Shown: in pieces, positions 35,006-43,759 of the stretch
Layout of the letters: every line of letters starts with the position of its first letter
How positions within the stretch are numbered: the stretch's first letter is position 1
NCBI GenBank assembly: GCA_963851245.1
Contig: CAWKOH010000011.1
Coordinates: 62,001-126,000, forward strand
Length of the DNA stretch: 64,000 bases
From: CAWKOH01 sp963851245
GTDB lineage: Bacteria > Actinomycetota > Acidimicrobiia > Acidimicrobiales > Palsa-688
Direction: 5' to 3'
Translations under genes and position numbers: made by a program
The notes under the pieces: model-generated
What the model was told of the DNA's origin: nothing
Databases searched by the model: none
Seen by the model: only the letters and a program-made list of their open reading frames with translations

Positions 35006-36718
35006 TTAGGCGGTCAGGCGGTTGCGCAGCAACCGGCCGGGCCGGGCGCCGGTGCGCTCTCCCCGCTCGATCGTCACTTCGCCGTTGACGACGGTGGCCA
35101 GGAAGCCCTCGGAGCGCTGTTCCAGGCGAGGACCACCGCCGGGGAGATCCTCCACCAATCGGGGGACGGACGGACCCACTTTCTCGGCGTCGAACACGTT
35201 GAGGTCGGCTTTCATCCCCGGCCGAACCAGGCCGCGGTCGGCAAAGCCCCAAGCCAGGGCGGGCGCGAGCGTCACCATGCGGACCGCCTCTTCCAGCGTG
35301 AACTCCTCACGGTCGCGAACCCAGTAGCCGAGCAGGTGGGTGTGTATGGAGGCGTCACAGATCTGGCTGAGATGGGCGCCCGAGTCCGAGAAGGTCATCA
35401 CCGAGCGCGGGTGTCGCATTGCCCGCAGGAGTGTCTGCTCGTCTTGAGGGTAGAGGCTGGGCTGGATGAACATCTGGTCCAGCCCGGTTTCCCTCGCCAG
35501 GTCGATCATGGCTTCGACCGGGTGGACACCCCGTTGGCGGGCGACGTCGGCCACTGATGGGTTCGGCGGCAGCCCCCGCCGGTAAACCTTGATCCCCTCG
35601 AAGTCGGGAGGCCGGGCCTGGGCCCCGATCTGCCTGAACGCGCCGTACTCGAAATCCCGCGCCGATTCGATCAGCCGGGCCCGCGTATCCGGGTCTTCCA
35701 GCCCGGCCAGCTGAGCCGGCGCCGGGGTGGCGCGGAAGTCCCGCCAGGCCGGGATCAAGTCGAACGGGAGGCGGCTCTTGAAAGAAAGGAGGACAGAGAT
35801 CCCCCGGCAGTGGGTCTGGGCGATCAACCGGGCTCCGGCTCTGCCGGCCGAGTCCATGAAATCGAGCAGCTGGCCCGCTTCCTTGGTGGCCACGAACCCA
35901 TAGGTGATGGGCACCCCCGTCGATACCGCCAGTCTCTCGATGCGCCCGAGGGCAGCGTCGCGGACCTCCGGATCCGGATCCATCATGCCGCCGTCGGCGG
36001 TCTCGAGGATCCCCGCGCCCAGTTCGCCCATCACCGACACCAGACCGGCCAGCTCCTGCCATCCGGCCAGCCGGGACGCAACGGGCCGGTCGTCCGACGT
36101 CTGGTGATGTTCGCTGCGGGACGAGGTGAAGCCGATGGCGCCGGCTCTGATCGATTCCTCGAGCTGCCGGGCCATCAGCACGAGGTCTTCGGGCGACGCC
36201 TCCTCCTCGAAGGCCCGCCCTCCCATGGCCCAGGTGCGCAAGGCCGAGTGCCCGACGTTGGCGGCGAAGTTGATGCCTTTGGGCAGCCGATCGACGGCGT
36301 CGAGATACTCAGGGAAGGTCTCGAAGCTCCAGTCGATGCCCTCCGCCAGCGCGACCGGGTCGATGTCTTCGGCCCGTTCGAGGTTGCGCACCACGAGAGC
36401 CCGCTCCTTGGCGCGCACCGGCGCCAACGTGAAGCCGCAATTGCCCATCACTGCGGTGGTCACGCCGTGCCAGCACGAGTTGGCTCCGGACGCGTCCCAG
36501 AAAACCTGCGCGTCCATGTGGGTGTGACCGTCGACGAAGCCGGGGGTTACTACGTACCCCTCGGCATCGATCTCCCTTCGGCCCCGTTCCCCGATCCTGC
36601 CGACGAACGCAACGGTGTCCCCCACGACCCCGACGTCGGCCCGATAGGAGCCGAAGCCCGAACCGTCCACTACTGTGCCGTTGCGGATCACCAAGTCGTA
36701 GGCAATAAGCCAGCACAT
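35006..36718 (-). CDS. N-acyl-D-amino-acid deacylase-type amidohydrolase
   Basis: A 570-residue amidohydrolase-family protein starting AYDLVIRNGTVVDGSGF. Metal motif TPGFVDGHTHMDAQVFWD (HxH), NCGFTLAPV, and the late Asp in FSDSGAHLSQICD are visible. D-aminoacylase-like enzymes cleave amide bonds of N-acyl amino acids or dihydropyrimidine-like rings. It is divergent from the next hydrolase across only 40 bases. A paralogue lies at 38186. Confidence 0.9.
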   Translation of the reverse strand: MCWLIAYDLVIRNGTVVDGSGFGSYRADVGVVGDTVAFVGRIGERGRREIDAEGYVVTPGFVDGHTHMDAQVFWDASGANSCWHGVTTAVMGNCGFTLAPVRAKERALVVRNLERAEDIDPVALAEGIDWSFETFPEYLDAVDRLPKGINFAANVGHSALRTWAMGGRAFEEEASPEDLVLMARQLEESIRAGAIGFTSSRSEHHQTSDDRPVASRLAGWQELAGLVSVMGELGAGILETADGGMMDPDPEVRDAALGRIERLAVSTGVPITYGFVATKEAGQLLDFMDSAGRAGARLIAQTHCRGISVLLSFKSRLPFDLIPAWRDFRATPAPAQLAGLEDPDTRARLIESARDFEYGAFRQIGAQARPPDFEGIKVYRRGLPPNPSVADVARQRGVHPVEAMIDLARETGLDQMFIQPSLYPQDEQTLLRAMRHPRSVMTFSDSGAHLSQICDASIHTHLLGYWVRDREEFTLEEAVRMVTLAPALAWGFADRGLVRPGMKADLNVFDAEKVGPSVPRLVEDLPGGGPRLEQRSEGFLATVVNGEVTIERGERTGARPGRLLRNRLTA

Positions 36719-36758
36719 TAGCTACTGCCGGCGATCGGCCGGCGAGAACGGGAGGCCG

Positions 36759-38186
36759 GTGAGCGAGAAATCTTCGGCAGAGATCCGGGCATCGTTGGGG
36801 CATCCCGTCATCGACGCGGACGGCCACACGGTCGAGTTCCTCCCCGCTCTGCAGCCATATCTCGAGGAGGAAGGGGTAGACCCGGCCCACCCGGAGTTCT
36901 GGCGGATCGAGGCCGGGCACCTCGGGCCGCCTACAGACTGGCACGCCCATACTCCCGAGGAGCGAAGCCGGTACCGCATCTCGCGTGGCGCTTGGTCCGG
37001 CGTTCCCGAGAAGGCCATCGACCAGGCCACTTCGCTGCTGCCCAGGCTCCTGGCCGAGCGACTTGACGAGCTGGGCATCGACCTGAGCGTCATCTACCCG
37101 AGTTTCGGGCTCCTCTTCACCACCTTCGACGACGCTGACGTCCGCCGGGGAGCCTGCCGGGCCCTCAACCGATTCAACGCCGAAGTGTACGAGCCGTTTC
37201 GCGACCGGCTGGTCAGCGTGGCCGCTATCCCGATGCACACCCCGGAGGAAGCGGTCGATGAGCTGCGGAACGCTCACGGGCTGGGGTTCAAAGCGGTCGT
37301 GATGCCCGGCTGGGTGCAGCGACCAGTGGCGGCGGTGTCGGAGAAATGGCCGGACGCAGCCCGGTGGTCGCTGTGGCTGGACACCTTCGGGATAGACAGT
37401 GACTACGACTACGACCCGGTGTGGGAGACGTGCCGGGAGCTGGGGATTTCTCCCTCTTTCCACTCGTCGGCCATGGGCTGGCCGAACCGACGATCGGTCT
37501 CCAGCTACGTCTACAACCACGTCGGGATGCTTGGCGAGGCTCATCACGCCACCGCCAAGTCGTTGGTGCTGGGAGGAGTGACGCGGCGCTTCCCGGATCT
37601 GAACTTCTGCTTTCTGGAAGGGGGCGTGAGCTGGGCGGTGTCGCTCTACGCCGACCTGATCGGCCACTGGGGCAAACGGAGTGCTCAGGCCCTGGCCGCC
37701 ACGGACCCGGGTAAGGCGGACTGGGGTGCCCTTGCCAGCCTGTTTCGCGAGTACGGCGGACCGTGGGCGGCACAGGCACCGGGGCCTCGGAATTGGCGCC
37801 AGACCGATCTGGATTTCTTCGACGAGTTCGCTGCCGCCGGCGTCGAGCGTGCTGAGGATTTCATCGACCTGTTCTCCGTGCCGTTTTTCTTCGGCTGTGA
37901 GGCGGACGATCCCGGCACTGCGACCGCTTTCGATGCCCGCCTCAATCCATTCGGCGTCCGGTTGCAGGCCTTGTTCGGGTCGGACATCTCCCATTGGGAT
38001 GTGCCGGACATGAGCGAGGTTCTCGAGGAGTCGTGGGAGATGGTGGAGCGCGGGCTCCTGAACGAGGATGACTATCGCGACTTCGTGTTCACCAACCCGG
38101 TACGGCTGTACACCCGTACCAATACTCACTTCTTCGACGGAACCCGGGTCGAGAGCGCGGCTTCGTCACTGGAATCGAGGCGCTGA
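36759..38186 (+). CDS. Amidohydrolase-2-family protein
   Basis: GTG 36759 follows GGGAGG. The 475-residue protein has PVIDADGHTVEFLP near the N-terminus (HxE-type metal site), PSFHSSAMGW (barrel His) and LFGSDISHWDVPDM (metal Asp). It belongs to the same broad family as 15317 but is longer. It is coupled to the next gene by TGATG. Confidence 0.88.
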   Translation: MSEKSSAEIRASLGHPVIDADGHTVEFLPALQPYLEEEGVDPAHPEFWRIEAGHLGPPTDWHAHTPEERSRYRISRGAWSGVPEKAIDQATSLLPRLLAERLDELGIDLSVIYPSFGLLFTTFDDADVRRGACRALNRFNAEVYEPFRDRLVSVAAIPMHTPEEAVDELRNAHGLGFKAVVMPGWVQRPVAAVSEKWPDAARWSLWLDTFGIDSDYDYDPVWETCRELGISPSFHSSAMGWPNRRSVSSYVYNHVGMLGEAHHATAKSLVLGGVTRRFPDLNFCFLEGGVSWAVSLYADLIGHWGKRSAQALAATDPGKADWGALASLFREYGGPWAAQAPGPRNWRQTDLDFFDEFAAAGVERAEDFIDLFSVPFFFGCEADDPGTATAFDARLNPFGVRLQALFGSDISHWDVPDMSEVLEESWEMVERGLLNEDDYRDFVFTNPVRLYTRTNTHFFDGTRVESAASSLESRR

Positions 38187-39871
38187 TGCTCGACCTTCTG
38201 ATCAAAGACGGAAACGTGATCGACGGTACCGGCGGGCCTGGTCGCCGGGCTGATGTCGCTGTTGATCACGGACGGGTCGTGGCCGTGGGCAAGGTGGATG
38301 ATCAGGCAGCGCGTACCATCGACGCCGATGGCCGGGTGGTCTGCCCCGGGTTCATCGATGTCCACACCCACTACGATGCCCAGGTCCTCTGGGATCCGGC
38401 TATGAGCCCTTCGCCCTTGCACGGCGTCACCTCGGTCATCGGCGGCAACTGCGGGTTCTCCATCGCTCCGCTCGGATCCGACCATGTCGACTATGTGATG
38501 AAGATGATGGCCCGGGTGGAGGGTATGCCACTCGAGTCCCTCCAGCATGGCCCGGCCTGGGACTGGACCAGCTTTGCCGAGTGGCTCGACCGCCTCGAAG
38601 GGCGGGTGGTGATCAATGCCGGATTTCTCGCCGGGCACTCGACTATCAGACGGGTCGTCATGGGTGATGCCGCCCACGACCATGCCGACCCCTCGCAGAT
38701 CGACAGGATGACCGTCCTGCTGCACGAGTCCCTGGCGGCGGGGGCCCTGGGCTTCTCTTCATCGCTGGGTGAGGCCCACACTGACTACGACGGCCGGCCG
38801 GTGCCCTCTCGCCAGGCCCAGCCGGAGGAGTTCCTGGCTCTGGCCACGGCGGTGAAAGAGCACGAAGGGACGGCGCTGGAATTCATTCCGGCCATGGGGG
38901 AGATCCCGCCGGAGCGGATCGAGCTCATGACCCGCATGTCGCTGTTGGCCAACCGGCCCCTCAACTGGAACCTGCTCGGGTCGTTGTCGCCCATCGAGGT
39001 GTACGAGCAGCAGCTCACTTCCTGTGACCATGCCCGCCGGCACGGGGCGGTCGTGGTTGCCTTGGCTCTACCCGATCTGCTGCGGATGCGGGTGCCACTA
39101 CTCGATTCCCTTCCCGGCTGGCCCGAGGTGCTGGGCCTCCCCGAGAGCGAGCGCCGTCGGGCTGCTGCGGATCAATCGGTCCGGGCCCGGCTCAAAGCGG
39201 CGGCAGCCGGTCTGCCGGCGACGGTCGGATCATGGGATCTGCTGGCCGTGGCCGAAGGTCCCCTCGCCGGCAGCACCATCAGCTCGATCGCGTCCGAGCG
39301 CGGCATCGAGCCCGAGGATGCGCTCATCGACACGGTCGTCCCCGATGCCACGCCGGTAGCCCTCCTCTTCCCGTCGCTGACGCCAACCCTCGGCACGGCT
39401 CCTGAAGGGTGGGCCACCCGGTCGCGGGTCTGGCGCGACCAACGGGTAGTGCTGGGCGGCTCCGACGCCGGAGCCCACGCCGACCTCATGTGCCACGCCA
39501 ACTACACCACCGTGGTCCTCGGCGAAATGACCCGGGACCGGGGCCTGTTCGAGATCGAAGACGCCATCCGGCGCCTGACCGAGATGCCGGCCCGGCTCTA
39601 CGGAGTGCGCCACCGGGGCCGGATAGCCGAAGGTTGGTTCGCCGATCTGGTGGTCTTCGACCCCGCCGCCATTGGAAGTCGGCCTCCGACCGCCCGCTAC
39701 GACCAGCCGGCCGGAGCCATGCGACTCTACGCAGAAGCGACGGGTATCGATCGGGTCATCGTCAACGGCCGGGAGGTGGTGAGGTCCGGAGAGCTCACGG
39801 GTGACCTGCCCGGCACGCTGCTTCGCTCCGGCCGGGACACCGACACCATGACCGTGCCAGGCTCGGCCTGA
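38186..39871 (+). CDS. N-acyl-D-amino-acid deacylase-type amidohydrolase
   Basis: ATG 38186 overlaps the previous stop (TGATG). The 561-residue protein begins LDLLIKDGNVIDGTGGPGRR, with metal motif CPGFIDVHTHYDAQVLWDP, NCGFSIAPL and the late Asp in LGGSDAGAHADLM. A paralogue of the 35006 gene, transcribed in the opposite direction. Substrate unknown. Confidence 0.9.
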   Translation: MLDLLIKDGNVIDGTGGPGRRADVAVDHGRVVAVGKVDDQAARTIDADGRVVCPGFIDVHTHYDAQVLWDPAMSPSPLHGVTSVIGGNCGFSIAPLGSDHVDYVMKMMARVEGMPLESLQHGPAWDWTSFAEWLDRLEGRVVINAGFLAGHSTIRRVVMGDAAHDHADPSQIDRMTVLLHESLAAGALGFSSSLGEAHTDYDGRPVPSRQAQPEEFLALATAVKEHEGTALEFIPAMGEIPPERIELMTRMSLLANRPLNWNLLGSLSPIEVYEQQLTSCDHARRHGAVVVALALPDLLRMRVPLLDSLPGWPEVLGLPESERRRAAADQSVRARLKAAAAGLPATVGSWDLLAVAEGPLAGSTISSIASERGIEPEDALIDTVVPDATPVALLFPSLTPTLGTAPEGWATRSRVWRDQRVVLGGSDAGAHADLMCHANYTTVVLGEMTRDRGLFEIEDAIRRLTEMPARLYGVRHRGRIAEGWFADLVVFDPAAIGSRPPTARYDQPAGAMRLYAEATGIDRVIVNGREVVRSGELTGDLPGTLLRSGRDTDTMTVPGSA

Positions 39872-39902
39872 ACTTCGACCAAAGAAAAGAGGCGACATCC
39901 TG

Positions 39903-40748
39903 ATGAGTGAGGCAAGGGTGGCCATGATCACCGGGGCCAGCCGGGGAATCGGCAAAGCACTGGCCGTGCATTTCGCTCGGGCCGGCTTCGACGTGGCCGT
40001 CAGCGCCAGGACAGTCCAAGAAGGAGAAGCCCGAGAGCATTCGTCGACCCTCAAGGCCTCGAACACCAAGCCCCTGCCGGGATCCCTGGCTTCCACGGCG
40101 GCGCTGGTGGAGAAGGAGGGCCAGCGGGCGCTGCCCGTCTATCTGGACGTGCTCGACCGGGTGTCTCTCGGCGTCGCGGTCACGACGGTGCTCGACCAGT
40201 GGGGCCGCATCGATGTACTGGTGAACAACGCCCGCTACATCGGGCCGGGCCATATGGATCTCTTCATGGACACGCCGATCGAATTGCACGAGAAGCATCT
40301 CGAGGCCAACGTTCTGGCTCCGATCATCCTCACCCGGCTGGTGCTGCCCCAGATGCTCGAACGGGGTGAGGGTCACATTGTCAACATCACCTCAGGGGCA
40401 GGCAACTCGGATCCACCCGCCGCCGCCGGCTCGGGGGGCTGGGGCCTGGGTTATGGCATGTCCAAAGGCGCCTTTCATCGCCTGGCCGGCATACTCCATC
40501 TCGAGCTCGGCGACCAGGGCATCCGGGCCTACAACCTTCATCCCGGCTTTGTGACGACCGAGCGTATGGTTGCCGACATGGGTGATTTCGGTTTCGACGC
40601 CAGCGCCGGGGCCCCTGCTGATGTGGTAGGGGCGATGGCCGTCTGGCTGGTGACCACCCCGGAGGGTAACCAGTTGACCGGGACCTGGATCGAGGCTCAA
40701 GACATGTGCCGGGAGCTGAACCTGGTGCCCGAGTGGCAGGGGGCATGA
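39903..40748 (+). CDS. Short-chain dehydrogenase/reductase
   Basis: A 281-residue classical SDR. The cofactor motif TGASRGIGKALA is at residues 10-20, VNNARY replaces the common NNAG, catalytic Ser is in NITSGAGNS and the YxxxK motif is YGMSKGAFH (about residue 180). A long insert after the second strand (residues 40-65) is unusual. Overlaps the cyclase gene. Confidence 0.92.
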   Translation: MSEARVAMITGASRGIGKALAVHFARAGFDVAVSARTVQEGEAREHSSTLKASNTKPLPGSLASTAALVEKEGQRALPVYLDVLDRVSLGVAVTTVLDQWGRIDVLVNNARYIGPGHMDLFMDTPIELHEKHLEANVLAPIILTRLVLPQMLERGEGHIVNITSGAGNSDPPAAAGSGGWGLGYGMSKGAFHRLAGILHLELGDQGIRAYNLHPGFVTTERMVADMGDFGFDASAGAPADVVGAMAVWLVTTPEGNQLTGTWIEAQDMCRELNLVPEWQGA

Positions 40749-41680
40749 GCTCCGACTATGACGTACCCTCCAAGGTTGAGCTCGACGCCATGTACGCCTC
40801 TCTCAAGAACTGGCGGCGGTGGGGAGAGGACGATCAGCGTGGCACCCTGAACTTCCTGACGCCCGAACGGCGGGTGGCGGCGGCGGCAAGGGTGCGCAGC
40901 GGCGTTTGCGTGAGTTTGTCCCACAACCTGAGCACCGAGCCTTCAGGAGACAATCCGCAGCCGGTTCATCACCACATGCTCGCCTCAGGCGACGCCCGGG
41001 ACAGCAACGGGATCCCCGGCTACGAAGCGGCCCGGGACTACGTAGGTCTCGACGTCCACGGCCTGGTGACCACTCATGTCGATGCCCTCTCACACATGTT
41101 CGTCGACGGCGAGATGTTCGGAGGTCGGCCCGCCACCGAGGTGCGCAGCGACGGGGCCCGGGCCAACACCATTCTGACCATGGCCGACGGGGTAGTCGGC
41201 CGAGGAGTCCTGCTGGATGTTCCACGTGCTACCGGGGTCGATTACCTCGATGCCGGCTCGCTCGTCACCATCGCCGAACTGGAAGCGACGGAAGCCAGCG
41301 AGGACGTCACCGTCGGGACGGGCGACATTCTGTTGATTCGGTGGGGGCGAGGGCCGAGACGGGCCGCCAAGGGAGTCTTCGACGGCTTCTCGGGCCTGCA
41401 TGCGGAATGCCTGCCGTGGCTGCACCGGCGGGAAGTGGCGGTCCTCGGGAGCGACGGCATCTCCGACCCGATGCCTTTCGTGGGCACGCCGTCGTGGCCT
41501 TTCCCCGTCCACCAGATAGGCATCACCGGCATGGGCCTGCCCCTCATCGACAACATGGAGCTCGACCAGGTCGCGGAGGTGTGCGCATCCGAGGGAAAGT
41601 GGGATTTCTTGTTCAGCATGGCTCCTCTCCGCTTGGAGCGGGGCACCGGCTGCCCGGTCAACCCCATCGCCGTTCTATGA
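40745..41680 (+). CDS. Cyclase-family protein (kynurenine formamidase-like)
   Basis: ATG 40745 overlaps the SDR stop (ATGA). The 311-residue protein has the DDQRGTLNFLTPE N-terminus of the long cyclase type and the metal motif VTTHVDALSHM (in place of HTGTHxDxPxH), plus GDILLIRWGR. The family hydrolyses cyclic amides, formamides or isatin-like compounds, in line with the amidohydrolases nearby. Confidence 0.9.
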   Translation: MSSDYDVPSKVELDAMYASLKNWRRWGEDDQRGTLNFLTPERRVAAAARVRSGVCVSLSHNLSTEPSGDNPQPVHHHMLASGDARDSNGIPGYEAARDYVGLDVHGLVTTHVDALSHMFVDGEMFGGRPATEVRSDGARANTILTMADGVVGRGVLLDVPRATGVDYLDAGSLVTIAELEATEASEDVTVGTGDILLIRWGRGPRRAAKGVFDGFSGLHAECLPWLHRREVAVLGSDGISDPMPFVGTPSWPFPVHQIGITGMGLPLIDNMELDQVAEVCASEGKWDFLFSMAPLRLERGTGCPVNPIAVL

Positions 41681-42075
41681 GTGCACCGGCAGGTGATCAC
41701 GACCAGCTTCGGAACCTTCTGCAGCGCTATTCGCGGGCGGCAGATGCGAGGGATATCGATACGCTTCGCAGCCTCTTCCATCCGGACGCGGTCATCGATG
41801 GTGCTCGAGGCGTGCTGACGGTGGAGCCCTGGCTGGACGCCATGCGCGCCGGCCCGCCTTCCCAGGTCAGCATGCACATGATCGGCGAGCCCCTGATAGT
41901 GGTCCAGGGTGATGACGCCCGGCTCGACACCTACGCGATCGTCTACCAGGTCGGCGACGGATCACCGGCTCAACCGGACCGGACCCTGGGGATCCGCTAC
42001 CTGGACGTGGCGGTGCGCGGCGACGGTGGCTGGCGAATTAGCCACCGCCAAGCCAGGACGGTGTGGATGCGCTGA
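41677..42075 (+). CDS. SnoaL-like (NTF2-fold) protein
   Basis: ATG 41677 overlaps the cyclase stop (ATGA). A 132-residue protein with the helical start LRNLLQRYSRAADARDIDTL, the FHPDAVIDG turn and a C-terminal WRISHRQARTVW strand, typical of SnoaL_4-type isomerases, dehydratases and limonene-epoxide-hydrolase relatives. Last gene of the operon. Confidence 0.88.
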   Translation: MSAPAGDHDQLRNLLQRYSRAADARDIDTLRSLFHPDAVIDGARGVLTVEPWLDAMRAGPPSQVSMHMIGEPLIVVQGDDARLDTYAIVYQVGDGSPAQPDRTLGIRYLDVAVRGDGGWRISHRQARTVWMR

Positions 42076-42096
42076 GGGGGTGAATCCCGCCGCGGA

Positions 42097-42393
42097 TCAA
42101 CCGCCGGCCATGGCGCCCACGACGACGAGCGGTTCCCGTCCGCTCGCAACCGAGACTGGCAACGGCGCGTCGGGCGGTTCGTGGGACAGGTCCTCCTCCC
42201 CGGCGAAGAACCGGACAAATGCCCGGCGTTTCTTGGTGGATTGATCCCTCATGGTGCCCTTGAGCATCGGGTATCGGTCCTCCAGCTCGTCGAGGACCGA
42301 ACGCTGAGTTACGGGTCCGTCGACATCCAACGCGACCTCGCCGTGGACGTTGGCCAGGGTGCGCAGGTGGGCGGGGAGGACCACTCGGGTCAT
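42097..42393 (-). CDS. MoaD/ThiS-family ubiquitin-like protein
   Basis: ATG 42393 overlaps the stop of the BNR-repeat gene (ATGA). The 98-residue protein starts TRVVLPAHLRTLANVHGEVA and ends in VVVGAMAGG, with the C-terminal Gly-Gly that MoaD/ThiS proteins use as thiocarboxylate carriers. The pairing with a BNR-repeat protein recurs in actinobacteria; the acceptor pathway is unknown. Confidence 0.85.
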   Translation of the reverse strand: MTRVVLPAHLRTLANVHGEVALDVDGPVTQRSVLDELEDRYPMLKGTMRDQSTKKRRAFVRFFAGEEDLSHEPPDAPLPVSVASGREPLVVVGAMAGG

Positions 42394-43505
42394 CCGAGGG
42401 TCTGCACTTCGACCGACAGGACGGCCGGGAGGTCGCGGACGATGGCGGTCCAGGTGTCGCCGGAGTCGGCCGAGGCGTATACCTGCCCGCCAGTGGTGCC
42501 GAAGTAAATCCCGGCCGGATCGAGAGAATCGACCGACATGGCGTCCCGCAGCACGTTCACGTAGCAATGAGCCTGCGGAAGCCCGTCGGTCAGCTCTTGC
42601 CACTCTCCGCCGCCCGTGCGGCTGCGGTACACCCTCAACTTTCCGTCGGGCGGAAAGTGCTCGGAGTCACTTGTGATCGGCACCACGTACACCGTGTCGG
42701 GTTCGTGGGGATGAACCTCGATCGGGAAACCGAAGTCGCTGGGCAGGTTGCCGCTGACTTCCTCCCATGACTTACCGCCGTCTTCACTGCGCATCACGTC
42801 CCAGTGCTTCTGCATATAGAGCACATCCGGACGCGATGGGTGCATGGCCAGGTGGTGTACGCAATGCCCGACCTCGGCGTCGGCGTCCGGAATGCCCTCG
42901 GATTGCAGCCCGTGATTCGACGGGTGCCAGGTCGCCCCCCCGTCCTCGGTCCTGAAGACGCCGGCCGCCGAGATGGCGACGACCATCCGGGCCGCCTCGT
43001 CGGGATTGATAATGACGGTGTGGAGGCACATCCCTCCCGCGCCGGGTTGCCAATGAGCACCGCTGTCGTGCTTTCGCAGGCCGGATAATTCCTGCCAGGA
43101 CCGGCCGCCGTCGGCGGAGCGGAACAGAGCGGCGTCCTCCACGCCGGCGAAGACGACGTCGGGATCGGTGAGGGACGGCTCGAGGTGCCACACCCGCGCG
43201 AACTCCCAGGGGTGGGGAGTGCCGTCGTACCACTGATGGGTGCCCGGAACGCCGTCATACGGGAAGTCATTGCCCACCGGAGCCCAGGTCGTGCCACCGT
43301 CGTCGGACCGCTGAATGACCTGCCCGAACCAGCCTGTGCTCTGGGAGGCGAAGATCCGATCCGGGTCGGCGGGAGACCCCTTCAGGTGATACATCTCCCA
43401 CCCGCTGAACAGTGGGCCGGTGATCGCCCAGTCGCCCCGACTGCCGTCCGCGGTCAGGACAAATGCTCCTTTGCGGGTCCCGACCAAGATCCGCACCGCG
43501 CTCAT
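42390..43505 (-). CDS. BNR/Asp-box repeat protein (sialidase/VPS10-like propeller)
   Basis: The start is ATG 43505 with GGAGG 7 bases upstream; the frame extends further but without a better site. The 371-residue protein has at least five Asp-box repeats: SDDGGTTW, SADGGRSW, TEDGGATW, SEDGGKSW and SADSGDTW, which build a beta-propeller. No signal peptide is visible, so it is probably cytoplasmic. Databases tend to call these exo-alpha-sialidases, but the catalytic Arg triad of sialidases is not evident. Confidence 0.85.
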   Translation of the reverse strand: MSAVRILVGTRKGAFVLTADGSRGDWAITGPLFSGWEMYHLKGSPADPDRIFASQSTGWFGQVIQRSDDGGTTWAPVGNDFPYDGVPGTHQWYDGTPHPWEFARVWHLEPSLTDPDVVFAGVEDAALFRSADGGRSWQELSGLRKHDSGAHWQPGAGGMCLHTVIINPDEAARMVVAISAAGVFRTEDGGATWHPSNHGLQSEGIPDADAEVGHCVHHLAMHPSRPDVLYMQKHWDVMRSEDGGKSWEEVSGNLPSDFGFPIEVHPHEPDTVYVVPITSDSEHFPPDGKLRVYRSRTGGGEWQELTDGLPQAHCYVNVLRDAMSVDSLDPAGIYFGTTGGQVYASADSGDTWTAIVRDLPAVLSVEVQTLG

Positions 43506-43759
43506 AAGAAAACCTCCATGGCTCGGACTTATCCAGCTTATTCGACGTACTGCAGCTCGCGAATTCATCGGATCCCACGGCAAGAACTTGGTCAAAGGGG
43601 AAGGCCTTCGTTAAGGGCGGCCCCCGTTGACCGGCGCGTGGCGGTTTTCGGCCTCGAGAGCCCTTCGGAGCAACCGGAGGCCAGCCCGTAGGATGAGGTG
43701 ATGCCTCCGACACGAAGCTCAGCCCGGCCAGGCGCCATGAGGGCCGCCACCCGGCGCCC

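Noticed and set aside
36309..38129. A 606-codon open frame on the minus strand
   Set aside because: It is antisense to two well-supported amidohydrolase genes and has the skewed composition of a GC-rich shadow frame.
42390..43505. True exo-sialidase function of the BNR protein
   Set aside because: Asp-boxes are clear, but no signal peptide or evident Arg triad; Asp-boxes also occur in many non-sialidase propellers.
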